From an uncultured Lachnospiraceae bacterium (GTDB taxonomy: Bacteria > Bacillota > Clostridia > Lachnospirales > Lachnospiraceae), in contig CAJTUA010000027.1 of the NCBI GenBank assembly GCA_910579615.1, positions 1 through 53,740 of the forward strand: a DNA stretch of 53,740 bases, written 5' to 3'. Positions 9,103 through 15,346 of this stretch are shown here, in pieces. A model generated the notes under the pieces. That model searched no databases, had not been told where the DNA came from, and was given only the letters and a program-made list of their open reading frames with translations. Position 1 is the stretch's first letter. Every line of letters starts with the position of its first letter. The translations under genes and the position numbers were made by a program.

Positions 9103-9345
9103 ATTTGGCGGAACTTAAAAGGGAGGGCGGGGGTGGTAGATATGGTATTGACTGAGTTCGACGAGGAGGCTTTTGTTCGGGATATTCGCGCAGAAGGATT
9201 GGAGCAGGGCTTAAAGCGTGGGCTGCATACTTTGGTGGCTTCTTTGAAAAAGTTTGTCTGGTCCCCAGAGGAACTTTATGAGCTTATCATTGAAAATGAA
9301 GATTATAAAGATTTGTCTTTTGATGAAGTGAAGGCTTTGTGGTAA
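9103..9345 (+). pseudogene. C-terminal relic of an Rpn/PD-(D/E)XK recombination-promoting nuclease
   Basis: The segment VVDMVLTEFDEEAFVRDIRAEG matches closely the end of the Rpn-like protein at 52867-53632 (VVEMLLTEFDEEAFVREIREEG). It then continues into a typical Rpn tail (GLEQGLKRGLHTLVASLKK and onward to VKALW). The catalytic N-terminal domain is missing. DNA similarity to the other copy extends a little upstream of the open frame (GGCGGAA at 9107). It is therefore a remnant of a longer gene and not a small native gene. Confidence 0.7.
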
Positions 9346-9396
9346 TATCCGATGCTTTTCCTTTTTCGGAGGGGCAGATGGGAGATGGAAAATGAA

Positions 9397-9498
9397 CGGG
9401 AGGTAGCTCAGTAGGTAGAGCAGCAAAAAAAGCTTCATGTCCGTGGAGCAAGCAGCAACCAATCTGGCGTGCCGGAGGTTCGACTCCTCCCCTCCCGA
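9397..9498 (+). ncRNA. tRNA-like RNA 1: acceptor, D and T arms, no anticodon arm
   Basis: Acceptor helix CGGGAGG (9397-9403) pairs perfectly with CCTCCCG (9491-9497), followed by an unpaired A. The D arm is GCTC-AGTAGGTA-GAGC (9406-9421) with the GG dinucleotide. The T arm is GGAGG-TTCGACT-CCTCC (9474-9490). Between D and T arms lie 52 nt instead of an anticodon arm. They contain CAGCAAAA (9421-9428) and a 6-bp hairpin GCTTCA/TGGAGC with loop TGTCCG (9432-9449). No 7-nt anticodon loop can be drawn. Bacterial Y RNAs (YrlA) bound by Ro60 orthologues are known tRNA mimics, and a Ro-like gene lies downstream, so a Y-RNA-like role is likely but inferred. As in the real tRNAs here, no CCA is encoded. 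Confidence 0.8.
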
Positions 9499-9502
9499 GT
9501 AC

Positions 9503-9626
9503 GGCGGTGTGGCGGAACTGGTAGACGCGAAAGTATAAGATGGGGTCATGCCTGTGACCAAAACAGCGAATTATCTTAGGGACTTTTGATGCAACATCAT
9601 TGCAGGTTCAAACCCTGCCATCGCCA
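9503..9626 (+). ncRNA. tRNA-like RNA 2: Leu-type D arm, no anticodon arm
   Basis: Acceptor GGCGGTG (9503-9509) pairs with CATCGCC (9619-9625) over 7 bp including one G-U; the discriminator is A. The D arm is GCG-GAACTGGTAGA-CGC (9512-9528), as in class II Leu tRNAs. The T arm is GCAGG-TTCAAAC-CCTGC (9602-9618). The 73 nt between them hold a hairpin GGTCA/TGACC with loop TGCCTG (9544-9559). Its top (TCATGCCTGTG) closely resembles that of RNA 1 (TCATGTCCGTG). A further TAAGAT/ATCTTA pairing (9536-9541 with 9572-9577) may close around this hairpin. It starts only 5 nt after RNA 1, as in a processed tRNA cluster. Confidence 0.8.
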
Positions 9627-9630
9627 ATAT

Positions 9631-9757
9631 GGGGCTAGTTTTGCCGGCTTTTGGAAAACCGGTGTGGTCATGGATGGGATGTGCAAAACGCAGTGTTTTG
9701 ATGCAGCCGGGTGACATACACAGCAAAATTTTTCGCAGTTCGAACCTGCTAGCCCCG
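9631..9757 (+). ncRNA. tRNA-like RNA 3: acceptor and T arm, D arm replaced
   Basis: GGGGCTA (9631-9637) pairs with TAGCCCC (9750-9756). The T arm is GCAG-TTCGAAC-CTGC (9735-9749), one pair shorter than usual if the 7-bp acceptor is kept. No canonical D arm is present. In its place is a hairpin built from CCGG/CCGG and TTTT/AAAA (9644-9662). The interior has TCATG (9668-9672), a CAAAAC/GTTTTG hairpin (9684-9700) and CAGCAAAA (9721-9728). It is more diverged from tRNA than RNAs 1 and 2 but still ends in a T arm and an acceptor helix. Confidence 0.65.
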
Positions 9758-9761
9758 ATTG

Positions 9762-9816
9762 TGATGCTAACCGCAATGGCTGGATATGACTCGGAACCAT
9801 AAATGCAATAGCATCA
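9762..9816 (+). ncRNA. 8-bp closed stem-loop between tRNA-like RNAs 3 and 4
   Basis: TGATGCTA (9762-9769) pairs perfectly with TAGCATCA (9809-9816) around a 39-nt loop that contains ATGG/CCAT. It lacks a T-loop motif. It could be the 5' domain of RNA 4, a separate small RNA or a processing signal. Confidence 0.4.
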
Positions 9817-9823
9817 TGGAAAA

Positions 9824-9934
9824 AGAATGTTACGGTATTTTGGGTGGCACGTACAGCAAAATCCGAATGCGGACCCGATGGTGGCCATGCATTCTTCTGG
9901 AATGTGTGGGGATGGTTCAAATCCATCGTCCTAG
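9824..9934 (+). ncRNA. tRNA-like RNA 4: canonical T arm, 5' partner unclear
   Basis: A T arm GATGG-TTCAAAT-CCATC (9911-9927) is followed by the palindromic GTCCTAGGAC (9928-9937). No convincing acceptor 5' strand was found. Upstream, AAGAATG (9824-9830) pairs with CATTCTT (9890-9896) and encloses a TCCG-AATG-CGGA hairpin (9862-9873) and ACAGCAAAA (9853-9861). The sequence from ATTTT to ACAGCA resembles the matching part of RNA 5. Boundaries are tentative. Confidence 0.4.
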
Positions 9935-10031
9935 GACAAAGGTGTCATGAAGAAAGAAAAAAGGAAAAGGAAAAACAGATGTGGTATGGAAAACAGTACG
10001 GATTGAAAAACGGAATTGATTCAGAAACGTA

Positions 10032-10110
10032 ATTTTATTGTGGCGCACACAGCATGTAAAATGGTAAACGGTTTCCCACAGCTGGGGGACTCGTGGTTCA
10101 AGTCCACAAA
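10032..10110 (+). ncRNA. tRNA-like RNA 5: T arm plus a strong hairpin, just upstream of the Ro-like gene
   Basis: The T-arm-like element is GTGG-TTCAAGT-CCAC (10093-10107). Before it, GTTTCCC (10071-10077) pairs with GGGGGAC (10084-10090) around ACAGCT, in the place of an anticodon or variable arm. TTGTGG (10038-10043) could pair with CCACAA (10104-10109) in an alternative fold. A CGGAC/GTCCG hairpin (10111-10123) follows without a T tract. Ends and acceptor pairing are unresolved. Confidence 0.45.
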
Positions 10111-10154
10111 CGGACATTGTCCGTGAAAAATGCGTCATGGAAAAGAGGTAAGAT

Positions 10155-11612
10155 ATGGGGTTTGCGGATGAAATGAGGAAAGCGGGCAGCTTTACGCGCA
10201 CGGAGAACGGGGCGGTGGCGTTAAACACGACGGGGGATGCCTGCCTTGATTTTTTCGGCACGGTCGGCTCGCTGCGCGGGGCGGATGAGACGCGCATATG
10301 TGCATTGTTTGCCGAGGCGTTGAAGGAAGACCCGCTGTTTGCGACGAAAATTGTATTTTATGCGAGGGATATCAGAGGAGGCTTAGGCGAGCGCAGGACG
10401 TTCCGCGTCCTGTTACAGTATATGGCACAAAACCATCCGGGCACACTTTTGCCGAACCTTGATTTGGTTGGCGTATTCGGCCGGTATGACGATTTGTACT
10501 GCCTGATTGGAACACCGCTAGAGGACGCGATGTGGGCGGTGATGAGGGCGCAGTTTGAGGAGGATTTGAAAAATCTCAATGCGGGCAATGCGATTTCGCT
10601 GTTGGCAAAATGGATTAAGACGGCGGATGCAAGTTCGGAGAAGACGCGCAAACTTGGGATTTTGACAGCACAAAAACTGGGCTATCCAGTCTATAATTTT
10701 AAGCGCATTGTGCGCAGCATGCGCAGGCATATCAGGGTGGTGGAGTGCCTGATGTCCGCGAACCGCTGGGATGAAATCAAATATTCCGAGGTGCCGAGCC
10801 GGGCGATGATGATTTACCGCAGGGCATTTTTGCGGCATGATGAGGAGCGTTTTAAGGAGTTTATTACGAAAGCGGTGAGCGGGGAGGAAAAGATTCACTC
10901 CGGGGCACTTTATCCTTATGATATTGTGGAGAAAATTTTATATCAAGGGGAGGATTCCACGGTGCTTGAGGCGCAGTGGAGGCAGCTGCCGGATTATGTA
11001 ACGAAGGGAACGAATGCGGTTGTAATGGCGGATGTATCCGGCTCAATGTGGGGAAGGCCGATGGCGACTTCGGTTGGGCTTGCCATTTATTTCGCGGAGC
11101 GCAACACGGGGGACTACCACAATCTTTTTATGACGTTTTCCGGCAGTCCGCAGATTGTTGCGTTAAAGGGCGAGACATTGGCGCAGAAGATTGCCGGTGT
11201 TTCTAAGGCGGCGTGGGGGATGAACACAAGCCTTGAGCAGGCGTTTGAGCGTGTGCTCGAGATTGCCGTAAATGGGAATGTGGCAAAGGAAGAAATGCCG
11301 AAGTCAATCATTGTTATTTCGGATATGGAGATTGATGTCTGCGGCGATAAAGAGTGGACGTTTTATGAGCAGATGCAGGCAAGGTACCGGGAGAAGGGAT
11401 ACGAGATTCCAAATGTTGTATTCTGGAATGTGAACAGCAGGCATGATGTATTCCATGCGGATAAGAACCGCAGAGGCGTGCAGTTGTGTTCTGGGCAGTC
11501 CGTGGCGATATTCCGGCAGCTGCTTGCCTGTGTCGGGAGTACGCCGCTTGAAATGATGGGAAAGGTGATTGGTTCGCAGAGATATGCCTGCATCCGTGTG
11601 GACGCGGAGTAG
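10155..11612 (+). CDS. Ro60-like RNA-binding protein (TROVE/DUF2828 type with C-terminal vWA domain)
   Basis: A 485-residue soluble protein. The N-terminal helical-repeat part has the family signature KIVFYARDIRGGLGERRTFR (residues 65-84) and NAISLLAKWIKTADASS. The C-terminal part (about 285-485) is a von Willebrand A fold with MIDAS DVSGSM (D293, S295, S297) and ISDMEID. Helical repeats plus a MIDAS vWA domain is the layout of Ro60 and of DUF2828 proteins. Ro60 binds Y RNAs and misfolded RNA ends through the repeat ring. The ATG follows GAGGTAAG. The whole 750 bp in front is the tRNA-like array, which strongly suggests that those RNAs are its partners; this is inference. No RtcB or PNPase gene lies nearby. 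I am confident in the domains, less so on TROVE versus DUF2828 naming. Confidence 0.8.
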   Translation: MGFADEMRKAGSFTRTENGAVALNTTGDACLDFFGTVGSLRGADETRICALFAEALKEDPLFATKIVFYARDIRGGLGERRTFRVLLQYMAQNHPGTLLPNLDLVGVFGRYDDLYCLIGTPLEDAMWAVMRAQFEEDLKNLNAGNAISLLAKWIKTADASSEKTRKLGILTAQKLGYPVYNFKRIVRSMRRHIRVVECLMSANRWDEIKYSEVPSRAMMIYRRAFLRHDEERFKEFITKAVSGEEKIHSGALYPYDIVEKILYQGEDSTVLEAQWRQLPDYVTKGTNAVVMADVSGSMWGRPMATSVGLAIYFAERNTGDYHNLFMTFSGSPQIVALKGETLAQKIAGVSKAAWGMNTSLEQAFERVLEIAVNGNVAKEEMPKSIIVISDMEIDVCGDKEWTFYEQMQARYREKGYEIPNVVFWNVNSRHDVFHADKNRRGVQLCSGQSVAIFRQLLACVGSTPLEMMGKVIGSQRYACIRVDAE

Positions 11613-11641
11613 AACGGAGCGGATACATATTTGTTTTGGGA

Positions 11642-11672
11642 TAGAGAAGGGGCTTGTGCGGTTCCTTCTCTA
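11642..11672 (+). terminator. Stem-loop after the Ro-like gene
   Basis: TAGAGAAGG (11642-11650) pairs perfectly with CCTTCTCTA (11664-11672) with a 13-nt loop. Only a weak T-rich tail (AATTTG) follows, so termination may be partial. The rest of 11613-11741 shows nothing else clear. Confidence 0.45.
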
Positions 11673-11741
11673 AATTTGCAGTCGGGATATTATGCAAGCC
11701 TGCTCTTGGGTTTGCGCCATGTGAGAAAGGAGTGAAAAAGG

Positions 11742-13655
11742 ATGATTTTATTACCGGTGCCGAAGCGGCTGAAGGAGGGGGAAGGGGATTTCTCGTTGGG
11801 GTTTGACGCGGGGATTGTTATGGAGCCATCCTGTCCGGCGGGAACATCTGTTTTTGCACGGATGTTACAGGAAGAGATTGTATCTTCAACGGGTTTTGAA
11901 GTTCCGGTGATGAGGGGAAAGGCGCAGGCAGGGGATATCCGGCTGTGCGTGGATGAGACTTACGGGGAATCGGAATATCACCTTGATATCAAGGAGGACG
12001 GCATTTTAGTCTGCGGTGGGAGCCTGGACTGCCTTGGATACGGCGTGCAGACACTGCGTCAGCTTTTCCGGCAGTATGCGGGACTTTTGCCGGTTTTACA
12101 TATCGAGGATGCGCCGGATTTTAAAACGCGGGGATTTTTCCACGATGTGACAAGGGGGCGCGTGCAGACGCTGCCGAACCTGAAAAAAATGGTGGATACC
12201 ATGGTGTTTTACAAACTGAACCACCTGGAGCTTTATATTGAGCATACTTATTTGTTCCGCGGCATGACAGAGCTGTGGCGGGATGAGACGCCGCTTAGCG
12301 CACAGGAGATTATGGAGCTTGATGATTATTGTGCTGCGCGCGGGGTTGAACTGGTTCCGTCCCTGGCAAGTTTCGGGCATCTTTACAAGCTCCTTGGCAC
12401 GCGCACATATGAGGAATTGTGTGAGCTGCAAGGAAGTGCGGGGCAGAAATTTTCGTTCTGGAACCGTATGGAGCACCATACGCTAAATGCGGTGGATGAA
12501 CGCTCAGCCGCGTTGGTTACAGCGATGATTGGGGAATTCATGCAGTTGTTCCGCTCGGACAAGTTTAATATCTGCGCGGATGAGACGTTTGATTTGGGAA
12601 CGGGCAGAAGCAGGGAAGCGGCGGATGAGCGCGGAAAGGATGTGCTCTATGCGGAATTTGTTTCAAAGCTGTTTGATTTTCTGATACAGCATGGCAAAAC
12701 GCCGATGTTCTGGGGGGATATTATCTGCAAAAGCCCGGAATTGCTGAAAAAATTCCCGGAGGAGGTCATCTGCCTTGCATGGGGCTATTCGGAGAACCAG
12801 GAGGATACGGAGGTTAAGATTTTGCATGGGGCGGGAACAAAGCTGTATGTGTGTCCGGGAACGCGCGGCTGGAACCATTGGGTCAACCAGATGTGGGAAA
12901 GCTATGAGAATATCATGAGAATGTGCGCTTATGGCAGGAAGTATGGTGCGCTCGGCGTGCTGAATACGGACTGGGGAGATTACGGTCATATCGGACATCC
13001 GGACTTTTCCATTCCGGGGATGATTTACGGCGCTGTTTTTTCGTGGGGGGAGGCAGGGCTTAGCTTCGAGGAGCTGAACCGGCAGATTTCGGTGTTGGAG
13101 TTTGGGGATGCATCCGGGGAATTTGTGGGGTGCATCGCGAAGGTGAGTGCATGTGAGGTGTTTGGCTGGGATAGGGCAGTCCAATTTAAGGAATGGTCGG
13201 AAAAGGGCAGGGATACGGCATGGCTTATGAAGGAGCTGCGCGCATGCGGTGCAGGACGGTTTGATGAAGCAGAAGGGCAAAAGAGGGAGCTTGAGGGAAG
13301 GTTATGGGAGGTTTGCCGTGGCATGGAGCGCGCAAAGCGCCCGGTTGCGGCGCGCGCGGTGCTTGCGCTTCGGATGCTTGGCGCATGGAATGCGGTTGGG
13401 CAGTGCCTTGCAAATAGGAAAGTATCCGAAGATGCGATGGCGGAGCAGACGCTGCGGGAATCTGCAAAGGGGAAGGACGCACCATGTACCGCTTCATGCC
13501 CAAAGGAAGGAGCTGCACTCGCGAAGGAACTGGAACAATGCCTTTTCCATTATAAGGAGGATTGGAGGCAAAACAGTAAGGAAGGCGATTTGGACAAGGT
13601 TTCCGATATCTTTTTCTGGTATGCGGATTGGATAAGGGAAAATAGCGATAGATAA
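11742..13655 (+). CDS. Glycoside hydrolase family 20, beta-N-acetylhexosaminidase-like
   Basis: A 637-residue protein without a signal peptide, so probably cytoplasmic. Residues 1-120 form the small domain often found in front of GH20 catalytic barrels. The barrel starts near GFFHDVTRGR (131-140) and has HLELYIEHTY and the catalytic Asp-Glu pair D280-E281 in NICADETFD, the hallmark of substrate-assisted GH20 enzymes. From about residue 440 there is an extra helical region of unknown role. It would release terminal GlcNAc or GalNAc from imported oligosaccharides. An AAAGGAG site precedes the ATG. The neighbours are unrelated, so the substrate is not given by context. Confidence 0.85.
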   Translation: MILLPVPKRLKEGEGDFSLGFDAGIVMEPSCPAGTSVFARMLQEEIVSSTGFEVPVMRGKAQAGDIRLCVDETYGESEYHLDIKEDGILVCGGSLDCLGYGVQTLRQLFRQYAGLLPVLHIEDAPDFKTRGFFHDVTRGRVQTLPNLKKMVDTMVFYKLNHLELYIEHTYLFRGMTELWRDETPLSAQEIMELDDYCAARGVELVPSLASFGHLYKLLGTRTYEELCELQGSAGQKFSFWNRMEHHTLNAVDERSAALVTAMIGEFMQLFRSDKFNICADETFDLGTGRSREAADERGKDVLYAEFVSKLFDFLIQHGKTPMFWGDIICKSPELLKKFPEEVICLAWGYSENQEDTEVKILHGAGTKLYVCPGTRGWNHWVNQMWESYENIMRMCAYGRKYGALGVLNTDWGDYGHIGHPDFSIPGMIYGAVFSWGEAGLSFEELNRQISVLEFGDASGEFVGCIAKVSACEVFGWDRAVQFKEWSEKGRDTAWLMKELRACGAGRFDEAEGQKRELEGRLWEVCRGMERAKRPVAARAVLALRMLGAWNAVGQCLANRKVSEDAMAEQTLRESAKGKDAPCTASCPKEGAALAKELEQCLFHYKEDWRQNSKEGDLDKVSDIFFWYADWIRENSDR

Positions 13656-13705
13656 AGGCGAAAAGTAAGGTCTATCAAAAAGTATGGAAAATTTCAAAAA
13701 AATGG

Positions 13706-13734
13706 TTGACATTCTCCGTGACTTGATATATAAT
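13706..13734 (+). promoter_or_regulatory. Consensus sigma-A promoter of the tRNA operon
   Basis: TTGACA (13706-13711), a spacer of exactly 17 bp and TATAAT (13729-13734): a perfect consensus, expected for stable RNA. The first tRNA begins 56 bp after the -10 box. Confidence 0.9.
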
Positions 13735-13753
13735 ATATATCGTGTCACGGAGA
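13713..13753. promoter_or_regulatory. 10-bp palindrome spanning the tRNA promoter
   Basis: TCTCCGTGAC (13713-13722) and GTCACGGAGA (13744-13753) are perfect inverted copies separated by 21 bp that include the -10 box. One arm is in the spacer and the other covers the start region, where a repressor operator would sit. The cognate protein is unknown. Confidence 0.5.
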
Positions 13754-13789
13754 GAACGACAGTAACGGCGGCCGTGCACCAGTGAAAAA

Positions 13790-13864
13790 CGGGGTGTGGC
13801 TCAGTTTGGCTAGAGTGCCTGATTTGGGATCAGGAGGTCGCAGGTTCGAATCCTGTCACCCCGA
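13790..13864 (+). tRNA. tRNA-Pro (UGG)
   Basis: Acceptor CGGGGTG/CACCCCG, anticodon stem CCTGA/TCAGG with loop TTTGGGA (anticodon TGG) and T arm CAGG-TTCGAAT-CCTG. Discriminator A, no encoded CCA. First gene of the four-tRNA operon. Confidence 0.95.
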
Positions 13865-13888
13865 TTTTACGAGTTATGAAGCCGATAT

Positions 13889-13959
13889 GCAGGTGTGGTT
13901 CAATGGTAGAACACCAGCCTTCCAAGCTGGATACGTGGGTTCGATTCCCATCACCTGCT
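13889..13959 (+). tRNA. tRNA-Gly (UCC)
   Basis: Acceptor GCAGGTG/CACCTGC, anticodon stem CCAGC/GCTGG with loop CTTCCAA (anticodon TCC), discriminator T. It begins 24 nt after tRNA-Pro. Confidence 0.95.
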
Positions 13960-13966
13960 TTTGTAT

Positions 13967-14040
<74 letters not shown>

Positions 14041-14052
14041 TTTTATACCTAT

Positions 14053-14127
14053 GGTGGGTATAGCGCAGTTGGCTAGCGCGCCAGATTGTGGCTCTGGAGG
14101 CCCAGGGTTCGAATCCCTGTATCCACC
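14053..14127 (+). tRNA. tRNA-His (GUG)
   Basis: Extra G at 14053 pairs with C73 as in all His tRNAs; acceptor GTGGGTA/TATCCAC; anticodon stem CCAGA/TCTGG with loop TTGTGGC (anticodon GTG). Last gene of the operon. Confidence 0.95.
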
Positions 14128-14130
14128 CTC

Positions 14131-14158
14131 AAGTCTTTTGCTTGCAAAAGACTTTTTT
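14131..14158 (+). terminator. Terminator of the tRNA operon
   Basis: AAGTCTTTTG (14131-14140) pairs with CAAAAGACTT (14145-14154) around CTTG, followed by a T run. It starts 3 nt after tRNA-His. Downstream, CTGTTC-A-GAACAG (14179-14191) is a small palindrome of unknown meaning. Confidence 0.9.
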
Positions 14159-14212
14159 CATCTTACATGACAGGGATTCTGTTCAGAACAGGTTTCGCGC
14201 AGTGTGGGATAT

Positions 14213-14284
14213 TGGGCCATCGCCAAGCGGTAAGGCACAGGACTTTGACTCCTGCAGTCGCCAGTTCGAATCTGGCTGGCCCAG
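14213..14284 (+). tRNA. tRNA-Gln (UUG)
   Basis: Acceptor TGGGCCA/TGGCCCA, anticodon stem CAGGA/TCCTG with loop CTTTGAC (anticodon TTG), discriminator G. It lies behind the operon terminator; no clear promoter of its own was found, so it may depend on read-through or a weak promoter. Confidence 0.95.
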
Positions 14285-14328
14285 CTCAGCATCTTAATTT
14301 GTTTTCATAAAAGTATTTCCTTTCGGAA

Positions 14329-14359
14329 AAAAGCGGTGGTTGGCTTCCACCGCTTTTTT
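14329..14359 (+). terminator. Terminator after tRNA-Gln
   Basis: AAAAGCGGTGG (14329-14339) pairs with CCACCGCTTTT (14347-14357), loop TTGGCTT, followed by further T residues. Confidence 0.9.
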
Positions 14360-14438
14360 CTGCCTGTCCATTGCTGCTGCAGACATCCATCATTGCGATA
14401 TGTGGCATATCCACGGCATCAGACATGGTATGCCTTCT

Positions 14439-14990
14439 TTACATATAATACTGGATGGAGGTCGCGACCCCTGCCGCTGCATGTTCATCTGCCAGGGCGG
14501 TAATCAGCGCTAAGGCAAACTCGATTGCCGTACCAAGTCCGCGGCTGGTGATAATATTGCCGTCCTGGACAACATTTTCCTTGCAGCATATGGCTTCCTC
14601 TAATTTTTCCTCAAAGCCAGGGTAGCAGGTTGCCTTTTTGCCGCGGAGCAGTCCGTGCGCGCCGAGGACGCTCGGTGCCGCACAGATGGCAGCAACATAT
14701 TTTCCGGCAGCAGCGCAGGAGCAGAGCAGTTCCTTTAACCCTTCGTGCGCGAGGAGGTTTAAGGTACCCGGCATGCCGCCCGGCAAGATAAGCATATCCG
14801 CATCGTCTAATGTACCGTCCTCAAACAGGCGGTCGGCATGGATGGTAATATTGTGGGAGCTTGTGACGGCGAGTTCTTTTGAGATGGATACCGTCAGGCA
14901 TTCGATACCTGCGCGGCGCAGCAAATCTACCGCGGTTAAGGCCTCTACTTCCTCGAATCCATTTGCGAGAAATAAATATACTTTCTTCAT
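14439..14990 (-). CDS. DJ-1/PfpI family protein (YajL-like)
   Basis: A 183-residue protein of standard family length. It has the N-terminal GFEEVEALT, the strand ADMLILPGGMPG, and the nucleophile elbow AICAAPSVLG with C103 as the conserved reactive cysteine; GFEEVE supplies the acidic partner. The C-terminal SRGLGTAIEFALALI is typical of DJ-1 and thiamine-biosynthesis-like members. Family members include protein or glyoxal deglycases and redox chaperones; which activity applies cannot be told. Monocistronic on the minus strand. Its leader contains a CGTTGCA/TGCAACG hairpin (15064-15082). Confidence 0.9.
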   Translation of the reverse strand: MKKVYLFLANGFEEVEALTAVDLLRRAGIECLTVSISKELAVTSSHNITIHADRLFEDGTLDDADMLILPGGMPGTLNLLAHEGLKELLCSCAAAGKYVAAICAAPSVLGAHGLLRGKKATCYPGFEEKLEEAICCKENVVQDGNIITSRGLGTAIEFALALITALADEHAAAGVATSIQYYM

Positions 14991-15010
14991 AAATATAAAG
15001 TCCTCCGTTT

Positions 15011-15346
15011 TATGAAATCCTTCTTTTTATGCATGTCCGAGAGCGGTTTTTTTGTGCCCCGTTCGTTGCAATCCCTGCAACGCCCATGTGGGAAATGAAA
15101 GACTGGGCAGGCAACCGTTTTTGGATACGCTCCGGTATCCTATTTTAAACGAAAATGATACGGATTTCAACCAGAAAATTCGGCGGAAGTGCAAATGCTT
15201 TTCGCTTTCTTTTCTCCTTTGGAAGATACGTCCGATTTGCAAAGAAATTTTCGGTTTATTTTGTGGGAACCATTTTGGAAAATCTTTCGTCTAATGTTTG
15301 AATCGGACAAAAAGCCTGCGGCAGCAGTGCGGAAACGGAGGGGTAT
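15011..15346. other. Gene-free stretch between divergent genes
   Basis: About 335 bp without a credible reading frame. Visible structures are two small hairpins, CGTTGCA/TGCAACG (15064-15082) and GGATAC/GTATCC (15123-15140). No consensus promoter was found for either flanking gene. Confidence 0.5.

Noticed and set aside
9397..9498. Genuine decoding tRNA
   Set aside because: Acceptor, D and T arms are complete but no 7-nt anticodon loop can be formed between D and T arms.
9397..9626. tRNAs interrupted by introns
   Set aside because: An intron would leave anticodon stem halves on either side. None is found around the insertions, and the inserts are too short for bacterial group I introns.
9844..10032. 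62-codon plus-strand frame within the RNA array
   Set aside because: No ribosome binding site, composition follows the RNA stems and T arm, and it overlaps structured elements; no recognisable protein features.
14179..14191. CTGTTC-A-GAACAG as a LexA box
   Set aside because: Firmicutes LexA sites read GAAC-N4-GTTC; the half sites here are in the opposite order. Left as a minor palindrome.
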